Shown: positions 17,669-26,955, counted from the first letter of the stretch. The stretch: DNA of 64,000 nt from Eubacteriaceae bacterium (GCA_902362455.1 CABIWJ010000009.1:1-64000), one strand, 5' to 3'. The notes: generated by a model not told the origin, from the sequence alone. A program made the numbers and translations.

Positions 17669-17691
17669 TTTTAACAAATATTTTGTTAAAA
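17669..17691. promoter_or_regulatory. 23-bp palindrome in the cluster control region
   Basis: TTTTAACAAA and TTTGTTAAAA form perfect 10-bp arms around a 3-base centre. It lies between the regulator promoter and the phased TAACGAA array, so it could be an operator serving both directions. Confidence 0.5.
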
Positions 17692-17693
17692 AT

Positions 17694-17782
17694 CTAACGA
17701 ATTCTAACGAAAACCAATGGAAACCAACGAAAACTAACAAAAAAGTCTGAAATAAATTTAAAAAACCAACGAAAACCAATTG
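17694..17782 (+). repeat. phased 10-bp repeats upstream of the BtrH-like gene
   Basis: CTAACGA-type heptamers start at 17694, 17704, 17714 (CCAATGG), 17724, 17734 (CTAACAA), 17766 and 17776 (CCAATTG). The first five are exactly one helical turn apart, and the last pair is displaced by about three turns. The array abuts the -35 box, a typical activator position. The same TAACGAA core occurs inverted at 19476-19509. Confidence 0.75.
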
Positions 17783-17809
17783 TTATTATATTTAATAAAA
17801 TAGTAAAAT
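17780..17809 (+). promoter_or_regulatory. promoter of the BtrH-like gene
   Basis: TTGTTA (17780-17785), 18-base spacer, TAAAAT (17804-17809), directly downstream of the phased repeats. The start codon is 36 bases further on. Confidence 0.55.
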
Positions 17810-17844
17810 ATATTTTGTTTAGGTTGAAACGGAGGATGTTACAT

Positions 17845-19398
17845 ATGAAAAAATTAGATGTATATGATATGCCAAAGAATTACTACATTGATGAGGTAAC
17901 TTGTTTTGAACATCCTATTGCCGTTGCAATGAATTATTATAGTAGCAAATGCAGTAGCCTGTATCTTATTTTAGCTAAAATGTATGGGATATATTTTGGC
18001 GATGGCAGGGAAAATATAAGAGAAACAATATTTAAGAGTATCAGGGAGATAATTGGAATAAATAGGGTTGAATATGGGAAAGCAACAGTAGATATAATAA
18101 GAAAAAATATCGATAAAGGAATTCCGGTAATAGTGGGCGTAAATTTAAAAAATATATTTTATAGCGAGTATTATATGAAAAGGGATTGGGGACATTGGAT
18201 TCTTGTAAATGGATATGATGAACAGAATAAAACATTTAATATAGTGGATAATACACAGTTTGGCAAACTTGGTGAAAGGTATGATGAATTTGTTATTACA
18301 TATGATATTCTGTTACAGGCATCTAAGGAATATAGAAAAAGATTTGGAAATGAATATGTATGTTTAGCACTTGAACAAGAGAAAGAATTTGATTATAAAA
18401 GAGCATTGATTCACATATTAGAGAAATATGACGCAATAGAGATTGATAATATTAGTGAATACAGACAGATACAACTTTTAGAAATGTTAAATGAAGTATC
18501 AGCAGATAATAGTGAACATGGTAAATATTATCGGGAGGAATTTAAAAAGAAGTTAATAAACATTAATAAATACAGAGAAGTTCTCTTTGAAGAAATTGCG
18601 AGTATAATGGCCGATTTTAATTATGATATTGAAAAGAGGTATATATATCAGGGCAGGATAAAAAACTTATATGAATTATGGGATAATTATATTATGGTGA
18701 ATCTTGTAAAGGCTTCAAGGGGGAGATTTATTGCTTGTAATTCTAATGAGATAAGTGCTGCGGAAAATGATATACAAAATGAAATAAAAGCATTTATTGA
18801 ATATTTATATAAGAATGAAAATATATCTGATAATGAGAATAAAAATAAAATAAAAGATGAAATCACATATGAGAAAATAAATAATGGTGATGGAATAATA
18901 TATGGAAATGATGAGAAAATAATATTCAATTTCAATGGTAAGCGGACATATAACTGGTGGATTGAAGATGAAGCACCGAAAGTTAAAATCTATTCAGGAC
19001 ACATAGAAAATAATAGTAATATAAAAATTAATACATGCATAGAGATAGTGAGAGACACTGTTTCGCAATATGAAGGAATGCTTCAGACCGGAATATATAT
19101 ACATACATACGCAGATAATAGAAACTATATATGTGGTTTTGAAGGAAATGAAAAGTGGATTTTAGACAGAGTTGGTTATGACGGACTATATCTGGACATT
19201 AATAACAAATATGAGATATCAGTAGAAATTACCCAATCTGAAGTTATATTCAGAAAAGTAGTGAAACAAGACGAATATCAAATATTTAGCCAGAAAGTTA
19301 ATACCGATGATGGACTGGAGGTTGGTTTGATGTGTAAAACATGGAATAAACCTTCAAAAGTGAAAGTACTTTTCAAAAATACAGAAATAAGAGAATAA
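17845..19398 (+). CDS. BtrH-like acyltransferase with C-terminal beta-rich domain
   Basis: A 517-residue protein. Residues 1-180 resemble the BtrH N-terminal (papain-like) domain: C20 in EVTCFEH, H117 in DWGHWILVNGYDE and D135 in FNIVDN form a plausible Cys-His-Asp triad. Known BtrH moves an acyl group from a carrier protein to an amine in butirosin biosynthesis. The middle (about 180-340) is helical and charged; the last 180 residues look like a beta-sandwich with aromatic motifs (NWWIED, YEGMLQTGIYIHTYADNRNYICGF) suggesting a concanavalin-like ligand-binding fold (inference). Start 17845 follows GGAGG with 9-base spacing. No signal peptide or transporter domain, so it is not a bacteriocin exporter peptidase. 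It has its own activated-type promoter. Confidence 0.7.
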   Translation: MKKLDVYDMPKNYYIDEVTCFEHPIAVAMNYYSSKCSSLYLILAKMYGIYFGDGRENIRETIFKSIREIIGINRVEYGKATVDIIRKNIDKGIPVIVGVNLKNIFYSEYYMKRDWGHWILVNGYDEQNKTFNIVDNTQFGKLGERYDEFVITYDILLQASKEYRKRFGNEYVCLALEQEKEFDYKRALIHILEKYDAIEIDNISEYRQIQLLEMLNEVSADNSEHGKYYREEFKKKLININKYREVLFEEIASIMADFNYDIEKRYIYQGRIKNLYELWDNYIMVNLVKASRGRFIACNSNEISAAENDIQNEIKAFIEYLYKNENISDNENKNKIKDEITYEKINNGDGIIYGNDEKIIFNFNGKRTYNWWIEDEAPKVKIYSGHIENNSNIKINTCIEIVRDTVSQYEGMLQTGIYIHTYADNRNYICGFEGNEKWILDRVGYDGLYLDINNKYEISVEITQSEVIFRKVVKQDEYQIFSQKVNTDDGLEVGLMCKTWNKPSKVKVLFKNTEIRE

Positions 19399-19475
19399 AA
19401 ACTAATAAAAATCGATATAAATAGACATCAAAAAGGCTGGATTTTATAAAAAAAACAGAAACTTTTCGAAAAAAA

Positions 19476-19509
19476 TGTCGTTCGTTACGTGAAACGTGTC
19501 GTTCGTTAC
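19476..19509 (+). repeat. 21-bp-spaced direct repeats upstream of the AMP-ligase operon
   Basis: TGTCGTTCGTTAC occurs at 19476-19488 and again at 19497-19509, exactly 21 bases apart (two helical turns). Its complement contains TAACGAA, the core of the array at 17694-17782. The spacing is typical of a response-regulator dimer bound to direct repeats. Confidence 0.75.
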
Positions 19510-19512
19510 AAG

Positions 19513-19550
19513 TTGTCTATTTTGACTTGATTTTAAATACTAAATTTGAT
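19513..19550 (+). promoter_or_regulatory. candidate promoter of the AMP-ligase operon
   Basis: TTGTCT (19513-19518) and TTGACT (19522-19527) are possible -35 boxes right after the 21-bp repeats. -10 candidates (TACTAA, TTTGAT) are poor, as expected for an activator-dependent promoter. Confidence 0.4.
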
Positions 19551-19566
19551 TATATGGTAGTAGCAG

Positions 19567-20946
19567 ATGAATAATATTGCAATTATAACTGATAAAGATG
19601 AAAAAATAACATATGATGATTTAAAAATGTATATTGAAATATTCAGCTCAAAAATGATATTTAAAAGTACCATTCTTATAATAGCATCTAATACAATTGG
19701 CTGTATGGTGGGATATGTATCATGTTTGAAATCAGGCAATGTACCACTTATGATTTCCAGAGATATGAATTTTGAAAGCATAAAAGTGTATATTGAGAAA
19801 TATAAATTTAATTTCTTATGGGTACCTGATATGTGGATTAAAGAGAATGTAGCAGAATATAAGATTATATATAGAGAATTCGGATATTGTCTTATAGAGA
19901 ATAACATAGAACAACCTGAATTACATAAAGATTTAGCACTATTACTTACAACATCAGGTACAACTGGAAGTAATAAACTGGTAAGGATAAGCAGAGACAA
20001 TATAGAGGCTAATACCAATGATATTATAAATTATCTGAATATAGATGATACAGACAGAGCAATTACTCTATTACCGATGAACTATACATATGGATTATCT
20101 GTTATTAATACTCATTTGAAAAGCAGAGGGACAATATTGCTTACTGAATTGAGACCATTCCAGAGTCAGTTTTGGGATTTCTTTAATAAATACGGTGGAA
20201 CTTCAATTGCAGCAGTTCCGTATACATATGAAATGCTTTTGAAACTGGGATTTAAAGAATGGAAATTAGACACATTAAGAACAATGACTGTGGCAGGAGG
20301 AAAGATTGGAATTACAGAAGAACAATATTTTATTGAATATGCAAAAACTAATAGAAAGAAATTCATTATTATGTATGGTCAGACTGAAGCGACTGCAAGG
20401 ATAAGTTACAGACCCTGGAATATGGCTGAAGAAAAATCAGGAAGCATAGGTATTCCGATTCCGAATGGAAGAATGTGGTTAGAAGATACTAATGGCAATG
20501 TAGTTTCTAAACCCTATACACAAGGTGAAATTATATATCAGGGCAAAAATGTAACTATGGGATACGCATATGAATTATCTGATTTGTCTAAAGGTGATGA
20601 AAGAAAAGGAATACTTAATACCGGAGATTTGGGATATATAGATGAAGATAATTATTTCTATATAATTGGCAGAGGTGACAGAACTGTTAAGATAAATGGA
20701 CATAGAATAGATTTAAAAGATATGGAGAAAAAAATTGAAGCAGATTATCCGGAATATAAGGTAGTATGTGAAATAGAAAAATGCCTTGATACAGGTTTAC
20801 ATAAAAGAATTAAAATTATATTAGAAAACAGAGATAAAAGTATTCATTGTGTACAAACATCAGAGAATACTAAAAAGATAATTGACATGATAAGTTGGAA
20901 GATGAATGTAAGTTCTCAAATGATATATATAGAAATTCAACAGTAA
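19567..20946 (+). CDS. AMP-dependent acyl ligase
   Basis: A 459-residue ANL-superfamily adenylating enzyme. It shows the P-loop TTSGTTGS (128-135), the GQTEAT motif, GDLGYIDEDNYFYIIGRGDRTVKINGHRID with the hinge, and a short C-terminal domain. The usual catalytic lysine near the C-terminus is not obvious. Such enzymes activate an acid as acyl-AMP and pass it to CoA or a carrier protein; an ACP gene starts 34 bases downstream, so ACP loading is the likely role. The ribosome site is weak (GGTAGTAGCAG). Substrate unknown. Confidence 0.82.
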   Translation: MNNIAIITDKDEKITYDDLKMYIEIFSSKMIFKSTILIIASNTIGCMVGYVSCLKSGNVPLMISRDMNFESIKVYIEKYKFNFLWVPDMWIKENVAEYKIIYREFGYCLIENNIEQPELHKDLALLLTTSGTTGSNKLVRISRDNIEANTNDIINYLNIDDTDRAITLLPMNYTYGLSVINTHLKSRGTILLTELRPFQSQFWDFFNKYGGTSIAAVPYTYEMLLKLGFKEWKLDTLRTMTVAGGKIGITEEQYFIEYAKTNRKKFIIMYGQTEATARISYRPWNMAEEKSGSIGIPIPNGRMWLEDTNGNVVSKPYTQGEIIYQGKNVTMGYAYELSDLSKGDERKGILNTGDLGYIDEDNYFYIIGRGDRTVKINGHRIDLKDMEKKIEADYPEYKVVCEIEKCLDTGLHKRIKIILENRDKSIHCVQTSENTKKIIDMISWKMNVSSQMIYIEIQQ

Positions 20947-20980
20947 AAACATATAAAACACAAAAGGAGAAGGTGAAGTA

Positions 20981-21259
20981 ATGAATAATGAAATGTATGA
21001 ATGTGATAAGAAGTTAAGAGATATTTTAGAGAAAATGGTTGAAGATGAAGCGTTGAAGAAAGCAATAAGAGAAAAGGAAGAAATAGATTTATTCAAAGAT
21101 TTGGAGTTTGATTCTTTGCATATAATGATATTTCTGACGAATGTAGAAGAAAAATTCAACATAGATTTAATTGGAGAAGATAATGTAATGGAAATAATTA
21201 ATAGTTATCGTGGATTATTAGACTGGTTGAGTGAAAAGCAAAAAATAAAAAACATATAA
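20981..21259 (+). CDS. acyl carrier protein
   Basis: A 92-residue acidic helical protein with the phosphopantetheine site S45 in LEFDSLHIMIFLTNVEEKFNIDL, typical of acyl or peptidyl carrier proteins. It lies between two adenylating enzymes and is preceded by AAAGGAGAAGGTG. The charged N-terminal extension (KKAIREKEEIDLFKD) is longer than in housekeeping AcpP, consistent with a pathway-specific carrier. No phosphopantetheinyl transferase gene is in the window. Confidence 0.85.
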   Translation: MNNEMYECDKKLRDILEKMVEDEALKKAIREKEEIDLFKDLEFDSLHIMIFLTNVEEKFNIDLIGEDNVMEIINSYRGLLDWLSEKQKIKNI

Positions 21260-21325
21260 ATTATAGTGCAAATTAAAAAATGGGAATATATGTGGAAAAA
21301 CTATAAAGTGTAATGGAGAAAGAAA

Positions 21326-22594
21326 GTGAATAAAGAAAAGCTATTAAATATGATAAAGTATTCATATGAAAGAGTACCATTCTATATGAAAAAGCAGATG
21401 TCAGATATTGTTGAAGAGATGACAGAAGAAAATGTAACAGAGAAAATGAAGAATCTGCCTATTATATGTAAAGATGAAATAGTTAGAGATGGAGTTAACA
21501 TTTCATTAGATTATGGTATGGAAAATGATGGTAGCATTATAATGCTACAGACTTCAGGATCGACAGGAAAGTGCCTGAATGTATATTGGGATAAGACAGA
21601 TTTTAATAAATCGCTTTTATCATTATGGATATACAGAAAGAAATATTATGGAATTAATCCTGGGGACAAGATGTGTTATTTCTATACTATTGGTAATACA
21701 GATAGATACAAGACCAATGGAAATATTAAGTATGAAGAAGACAAGCTTAGGATTGGTTTTAGTAAAGCTAATCTTAATGATGAAAATATGGACTGGATAT
21801 GTATGAAGATAAAAGAATTCAATCCAAGATGGTTAAATCTGCAACCTAGTATTGCACTATTATTAGCAAAGGCAATGACTAGAAACAACATAGATAAAAT
21901 ACAGAATTTATCGTATATAGAATTAACAGGTGAAATGTTACTAGAAAGCACCAGACAGAAATTAAAAGAGGTATTTAAGTGTGAAATAGCTAATCAATAT
22001 GGTTGCCATGAAGCTAATTCGATTGCGTTTGAATGTCCTCATAATAAGTTGCATTGTATGGAAGATAACATATATGTAGAGATTGTGGATAATGAAGGGA
22101 AGGAGGTACAAGATGGTAAAGATGGAAGTATTATTATAACCACATTAAATAATCATGCAATGCCTTTTATTCGATATAAAATCGGAGACAGAGGAGTAAT
22201 AGACCACAATCACGATGTATGTAAATGTGGAAATAAAAGTCCTGTATTAAAATTGTCATCAGGAAGAGTTAATGACTATATTGTATTAAGTGATGGCAGC
22301 AGGATAAATGCATATATATTTGTGAGAGCTATAGAAACAGTAAATATTAAGTTGGATAACATAATATTACAGTTCAGAGTAGTACAAAAGGAATATGCAT
22401 ACTTTATAGTTTATCTGGTGTTAGACGAGGATGTCATAGATGCGGGAATAGGTGAAAGAGATGTTGAAAACCTGTTTTTAAAATCAATCGCTGAAGAGAG
22501 ATTATATGATACAGAATTTGATTTTGAGTATTATGATGAGTTTCTACCGGATGAGGATAATGGCAAACTGAGATACTTTGTAAGAGAAGTATAG
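21326..22594 (+). CDS. PaaK/CapK-like AMP-ligase
   Basis: A 422-residue protein of the phenylacetate-CoA ligase/CapK branch of adenylating enzymes. It has the P-loop LQTSGSTGK (74-82), NQYGCHEANSIAFECPHNKLH, a zinc-knuckle-like CKCGNKSP, and GRVNDYIVLSDG. It starts with GTG after TGGAGAAAG, 66 bases after the ACP gene. It could load a second acid onto a carrier or activate the same one; two different ligases suggest two building blocks. Substrate unknown. Confidence 0.78.
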   Translation: MNKEKLLNMIKYSYERVPFYMKKQMSDIVEEMTEENVTEKMKNLPIICKDEIVRDGVNISLDYGMENDGSIIMLQTSGSTGKCLNVYWDKTDFNKSLLSLWIYRKKYYGINPGDKMCYFYTIGNTDRYKTNGNIKYEEDKLRIGFSKANLNDENMDWICMKIKEFNPRWLNLQPSIALLLAKAMTRNNIDKIQNLSYIELTGEMLLESTRQKLKEVFKCEIANQYGCHEANSIAFECPHNKLHCMEDNIYVEIVDNEGKEVQDGKDGSIIITTLNNHAMPFIRYKIGDRGVIDHNHDVCKCGNKSPVLKLSSGRVNDYIVLSDGSRINAYIFVRAIETVNIKLDNIILQFRVVQKEYAYFIVYLVLDEDVIDAGIGERDVENLFLKSIAEERLYDTEFDFEYYDEFLPDEDNGKLRYFVREV

Positions 22595-22625
22595 AATGAA
22601 GAAAGAAAAAAGGAGTTTTAGAAAA

Positions 22626-23921
22626 ATGCGAAGAACAAAAGCAATGATAATGACTACATTGATGAGCTTGGTAATGTTTAATAATATTGCATATGCCAGT
22701 GAAAGTGTAGTAGTTGAAGAAAATGAAATAACTATATTTGAAGATGCAAAAGACGAAAAATATGTAAATATGAAAGTTGAGGAGGAAAAGAAAAATAAAA
22801 CAGAACTTTTAGATAATAAGACGGAAAGATATCTTAATGAAAATGGTTTATTTGATGAGGAAATAGAAAAATTAGATGATGAGACATTAGAAGAATTGAT
22901 GAAAAGTTCTAATAAAGATATACAGGTATATACTTCATTTTATGAATATATAGAGCCTGATGAAGATAATAGTGATGCAGATGATAATTCTGAAAACGAG
23001 ACAGTAAAATCTTCAGATGATACAGTGATAGCAGAAAGTAGTCTGGTAGAACTTACAAAAGATGAAATAAATGCTGTTATTGCTGAAAAATATTATGATG
23101 TTGATATTTCAGAAATGGAAGAAAAAGATGACAATACAGTATTAGATGATGTATTAGAGGCAGTAGGTTTAAAACCTGTTAATGTATATGCATATGAAAC
23201 CATAAATAGTGTTGATAATAGTGATAATATGAAAGGAACATATTTAAAAAAATCTATACTTATAGTTCCTGAAAAACTGGGTAATAAACAATATTATAAA
23301 TTAATAACAAACTATACATGGCTTACAATGCCTGAAAATAGAATGTTAGATGTGGCTATTGTATCGTGGGATGATAATGCTAAATATGATAATTCTAATA
23401 TAGCTTATAGGGAAACGTATGCTAAGGTTACAACAGATTATACAGATACGGTACGTAGACAACTAACAGGTGAATTGTTATCAACTTCTCATGGAACAGA
23501 AGAAAAAAAATTAATTAAAAATTATGTTAATGAAAATAGCCCAGATCTTAATAGAACCCTTGATTCTGGAAATGTTGCAATTACGAATCATAGAATGTAT
23601 GCGTTTGTTGACTTGATGGATGATACATTGGTGCCAAAAGATTATGAAAGAAAGGTATATAGACGCGAAGTAAATAGTATAAATATAATGATGTGTACAT
23701 ATATAAGAAAAGTAGATGATAGTGACAATGTTACAATAGGGTCCTATTATTTTCACACTAGAGCTAAGCAAGTTTATGATATTAAAGGATTAAAATATCA
23801 ATTTACCAGTCATGCATTAAATATTACACAATTCATATTAAGAAATTTAGATTGTGTTAAGGATAAAATAACTGTTGTAAGAGAAAAAGGTGACTGTGAA
23901 AAAAAGTATTTCTTTAAATAA
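22626..23921 (+). CDS. secreted acidic protein of unknown function
   Basis: A 431-residue protein with a signal peptide (MRRTKAMIMTTLMSLVMFNNIAYASES), then about 160 residues very rich in Glu, Asp and Ser, and a C-terminal half with beta-like character (KQYYKLITNYTWLTMPENRMLDVAIVSW). No enzyme motif, membrane anchor or known family recognised. Start 22626 follows AAAGGAG; an ATG at 22596 touching the previous stop would add ten basic residues. It is tightly linked to the ligase gene and so probably belongs to the same operon; it may be the exported target or a surface component of the pathway. Confidence 0.7.
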   Translation: MRRTKAMIMTTLMSLVMFNNIAYASESVVVEENEITIFEDAKDEKYVNMKVEEEKKNKTELLDNKTERYLNENGLFDEEIEKLDDETLEELMKSSNKDIQVYTSFYEYIEPDEDNSDADDNSENETVKSSDDTVIAESSLVELTKDEINAVIAEKYYDVDISEMEEKDDNTVLDDVLEAVGLKPVNVYAYETINSVDNSDNMKGTYLKKSILIVPEKLGNKQYYKLITNYTWLTMPENRMLDVAIVSWDDNAKYDNSNIAYRETYAKVTTDYTDTVRRQLTGELLSTSHGTEEKKLIKNYVNENSPDLNRTLDSGNVAITNHRMYAFVDLMDDTLVPKDYERKVYRREVNSINIMMCTYIRKVDDSDNVTIGSYYFHTRAKQVYDIKGLKYQFTSHALNITQFILRNLDCVKDKITVVREKGDCEKKYFFK

Positions 23922-23939
23922 ACAGAATGGAGAATGAGA

Positions 23940-24809
23940 ATGAAACTAAGAAAATTAATTGCGTTACAATTGGTAATGATATCAGTAGTCAGTTTTACAG
24001 CATGTGGAACGGTTGATAGGAAATCAAATGATTCACAAGATGATTCACAATATGAAACTATCATTAATAAATTATTTAGTGATGAAGATAAAGAAACAAA
24101 AGATTATCTTAATTCACTGGTAATTAAAAATGCAGGTGAAACAAGTACCAATGATTTAACGTTTTCAGTAGATGAACTTATATATGATAGTGCAACTGGA
24201 ATGGGTGCATATCAATTAACTATTAAGAGCAAAAGTATTAATCTGTCAACTATGAAAAATCATTTACCAGACTACTATGCATTTGTATGTGAAGATTTTA
24301 AATTAGAACTTTGTGATGGAATGATACCATTAGGAGCTGTAATGGAAACCCAGGATTATGAAAAAGAATTGTTTAAAAATTATGAATATGAAGTAATAAA
24401 TGACAACGAAATTTGTATATGGGGACCATATGCAGAAGGTAATACCTTTGATATAAATGTTGAAGATTTTCAAGAAAACACAAAATGTTTGCATCTTGAA
24501 CTTCCACAGGAAGATAATCATATAGAAATAAAAGTTGATAATGAGAACATAGAAGGATTTTATATTTCGCCCATTGGTGTAAAGATAGATACAAAATGTG
24601 TTGATGGTCTTCGTTTAGGTAAAATGGAAAATGTTGAAGTGAATTATAAGGATGGAAATAGTGTGAATTTATATGACATAATTGAAGGAGCAGGTGGTGG
24701 CGGCAATGGAGAGGTTTATCATTCATTATATGCGGCATCAAAAAGATTTTTTGTTTTAGATGATATAAAAAGTGTAACTGTAGATGGTAAGGAATATTTT
24801 CCTGAATAA
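23940..24809 (+). CDS. lipoprotein, paralogue A1
   Basis: A 289-residue lipoprotein with signal peptide and lipobox SFTAC. The body carries the family core DLTFSVDELIYDSATGMGAYQLTIKSK and ends VLDDIKSVTVDGKEYFPE. The gene at 25894 is a close copy over its whole length, and 24984 and 26956 are distant relatives sharing the core and the C-terminal IDGNEY/ING-type ending. The family was not recognised. Start 23940 follows GGAG with 7-base spacing (an ATG at 23934 touches that site). The sharing of a hairpin and promoter region downstream shows segment duplication. Confidence 0.75.
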   Translation: MKLRKLIALQLVMISVVSFTACGTVDRKSNDSQDDSQYETIINKLFSDEDKETKDYLNSLVIKNAGETSTNDLTFSVDELIYDSATGMGAYQLTIKSKSINLSTMKNHLPDYYAFVCEDFKLELCDGMIPLGAVMETQDYEKELFKNYEYEVINDNEICIWGPYAEGNTFDINVEDFQENTKCLHLELPQEDNHIEIKVDNENIEGFYISPIGVKIDTKCVDGLRLGKMENVEVNYKDGNSVNLYDIIEGAGGGGNGEVYHSLYAASKRFFVLDDIKSVTVDGKEYFPE

Positions 24810-24848
24810 CATATAGATATTAGCATATATCATATAGAATACTATATA

Positions 24849-24893
24849 AAATCTTACAATATACATAGTTAGTATTTGTATATTGTAAGATTT
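24849..24893 (+). terminator. hairpin after lipoprotein A1
   Basis: A perfect 17-bp stem, AAATCTTACAATATACA (24849-24865) with its complement (24877-24893), and an 11-base loop. A near-identical copy follows paralogue A2. Confidence 0.75.
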
Positions 24894-24900
24894 ATAAAAA

Positions 24901-24950
24901 GTGAAATGGATTTTGGATATGCTGTATAACAGCAATAGTTTGAATATAGA
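24901..24950 (+). promoter_or_regulatory. repeated promoter region, copy 1
   Basis: A conserved block, TGGATTTTGGATATGCTG followed by TATAAC and AGCAATAGTTTGAATATAGA, recurs at 25785, 26868 and 27990. The hexamer after TGCTG is -10-like in all four copies (TATAAC, TATGAT, TATAAT, TATACT). In this copy TGCTGT/ACAGCA makes a palindrome over the -10. Confidence 0.6.
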
Positions 24951-24983
24951 GAATTATAGTAAAAGCTTAGAAAGGAGCAATGT

Positions 24984-25769
24984 ATGAAGAAGAAAAAAAT
25001 TATTTATTTTATAATTGCACTCATCCTTATATGTGGTTGCGGAGCAGGTGCCGTATATAGGATATATGGTAACGGACCGAAGGATATAACAGAAATGTTT
25101 TTTGATCCGGAAAGTAGAGAATATATTAAAAATATGACAATATATAATGATGAGAAAATAGAATTAGACGATTATACAGTCACATTAGAAAGTAGTGTAT
25201 ATGATTCGGAAGTTGGAATAGGATATCTTGTATTTGTTATTCAACAGAACGATGGTAAAACAGATAATCTTAATAAATTCTTTGAAAAATATTCACTTAT
25301 AGATTATGCAGGTGGTAGTGGTCGTGAAGAAAGTGTTATTGATGGAAATAAAATGTATTTCTATAAAGGACTTAGTAATACTGTGTGGGCACCTTCTGCA
25401 AAAGATAAAATTCTATTAGTAGAAAGGAATAAAGCTGGTTCATTATATGAATTTAATTTAATAAGTATTTCAAATACTAAAAAATTTGAATTTGATAAAG
25501 AAATTGTAATTTTATCACCTATGGGTATAAGAATTAATAGAGATGAATTCATAAAACCAGATACTGTTATACTCAAATATAATGATGGAACTGAAGATAA
25601 AGTAATTGTGAAAGAAGGAACAAGTCTTCTGGGTGGAGAAGATGGCGGTGGCATAGGTGGTGAAACCGGAAACTATGCGTATATTGCCCCTTTTAAAAAT
25701 ATAATGGATATTAAAAATGTTGAATCAGTTATCATTGATGGAAATGAATACAAACCTGTAACAGAATAA
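24984..25769 (+). CDS. membrane-anchored protein, paralogue B1
   Basis: A 261-residue protein with an N-terminal hydrophobic segment (KKKIIYFIIALILICGCGAGAVY), which could be a signal anchor or a lipoprotein signal, and an extracellular domain sharing DDYTVTLESSVYDSEVGIGYLVFVIQ and the ending VESVIIDGNEYKPV with the neighbouring lipoproteins. AAAGGAG with 6-base spacing sets the start. It has its own repeated-type promoter. Function unknown. Confidence 0.72.
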   Translation: MKKKKIIYFIIALILICGCGAGAVYRIYGNGPKDITEMFFDPESREYIKNMTIYNDEKIELDDYTVTLESSVYDSEVGIGYLVFVIQQNDGKTDNLNKFFEKYSLIDYAGGSGREESVIDGNKMYFYKGLSNTVWAPSAKDKILLVERNKAGSLYEFNLISISNTKKFEFDKEIVILSPMGIRINRDEFIKPDTVILKYNDGTEDKVIVKEGTSLLGGEDGGGIGGETGNYAYIAPFKNIMDIKNVESVIIDGNEYKPVTE

Positions 25770-25784
25770 GATTTACAAAAAGTA

Positions 25785-25835
25785 AAGTGGATTTTGGATA
25801 TGATGTATGATAGCAATAGCTTAAATATAGAAAAT
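25785..25835 (+). promoter_or_regulatory. repeated promoter region, copy 2
   Basis: Matches copy 1 with TATGAT as the -10-like hexamer. It precedes paralogue A2. Confidence 0.5.
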
Positions 25836-25893
25836 CATAAATATAATAAAACAAAAGCAAACAGAAAAATGAATAACAGAATGGAGAATGCCA

Positions 25894-26775
25894 ATGAAAT
25901 TAAGAAAGGCTTTGATAGTTCAATTAGTATTAATATTATTAATTGGACTGACAGCTTGCGAAAATAGTGGCGGAAAATCAAAAGAAACACAAGATGATTC
26001 ACAATATGAAACTATCATTAATAAATTATTTAGTGATGAAGATAAAGAAACAAAAGACTATCTTAATTCACTGGTAATCAAGAATGTAGGTGAAACAAGT
26101 ACAGATGATTTAACATTTTCAGTTGATGAGCTTATATATGATACTGCGACCGGAATGGGTGCATATCAATTGACTATTAAGAGTAAAAACACTAATTTGT
26201 CGTCTATGCGAAGTAATTTACCTGACTTTTATGCATTTATATGTGAAGATTTTAAACTAGAACTTTTTGATGGAATGATACCATCAGGAGCAGTACGTGG
26301 AATCCAGCATTATGAAAAAAAATTGTTTAAAAATTATGAATATGAAGTAATAAGTGACAATGAGATTTGTATATGGGGACCATACATTGAGAGAGCTACT
26401 GATTTTGGTATAAATGTTGAATATTTTTCGAAAAATACAGAATGTTTACATATTGAGCTTCCACAGGAAAGTAATTATATAGAAATAAAAGTAGATGATG
26501 AGAATATAGAAGGTTTTTATATTTCTCCATTAGGTTTTAAAGTAGATAACAAATATGTTTATAATCAGAGACGAGGTAAAATGGAGAATATTAAAATAAA
26601 TTATAAAGATGGAAGTAGTATAGATCTGTATGATGTTACAGAAGGTATAGGCGGTTATACTGCTGTAGGTTATGAACAAACTATACATGATAAATATTTA
26701 GCATCAAAAAGATTTTTTGTTTTAGATGATATAAAAAGCGTAACTGTAGATGGTAAGGAATATTTTCCTGAATAA
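25894..26775 (+). CDS. lipoprotein, paralogue A2
   Basis: A 293-residue lipoprotein (lipobox LIGLTAC), a close copy of the gene at 23940: long stretches such as QDDSQYETIINKLFSD and FVLDDIKSVTVDGKEYFPE are identical. The downstream hairpin and promoter block are copied too, so the duplication unit is about 2 kb and includes a following membrane-protein gene. Divergence is concentrated after the signal peptide and near residues 235-255. Confidence 0.75.
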   Translation: MKLRKALIVQLVLILLIGLTACENSGGKSKETQDDSQYETIINKLFSDEDKETKDYLNSLVIKNVGETSTDDLTFSVDELIYDTATGMGAYQLTIKSKNTNLSSMRSNLPDFYAFICEDFKLELFDGMIPSGAVRGIQHYEKKLFKNYEYEVISDNEICIWGPYIERATDFGINVEYFSKNTECLHIELPQESNYIEIKVDDENIEGFYISPLGFKVDNKYVYNQRRGKMENIKINYKDGSSIDLYDVTEGIGGYTAVGYEQTIHDKYLASKRFFVLDDIKSVTVDGKEYFPE

Positions 26776-26814
26776 CATATAGATGTTAGTATATATCATA
26801 TAGAATACTATATA

Positions 26815-26859
26815 AAATCTTACAATATACATAGTAAGTATTTGCATATTGTAAGATTT
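26815..26859 (+). terminator. hairpin after lipoprotein A2
   Basis: Copy of the hairpin at 24849-24893, with one mismatch in the 17-bp stem (26815-26831 with 26843-26859). Confidence 0.7.
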
Positions 26860-26867
26860 ATGAAAAA

Positions 26868-26915
26868 GTGAAATAGATTTTGGATACGCTGTATAATAGC
26901 AATAGTTTTGAATAT
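26868..26915 (+). promoter_or_regulatory. repeated promoter region, copy 3
   Basis: Matches copy 1 with TATAAT as the -10-like hexamer. It precedes the membrane protein at 26956. Confidence 0.55.
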
Positions 26916-26955
26916 GTGTTTAAGTAGCATTATATAAAGAAAGGAAATTTATATT

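Noticed and set aside
17694..17782. Possible CRISPR array
   Set aside because: Units are 10 bases with no unique spacers; they fit a protein-binding array.
17845..18400. C39 bacteriocin-exporter peptidase
   Set aside because: No membrane spans or ABC ATPase follow, and the motif spacing fits BtrH better.
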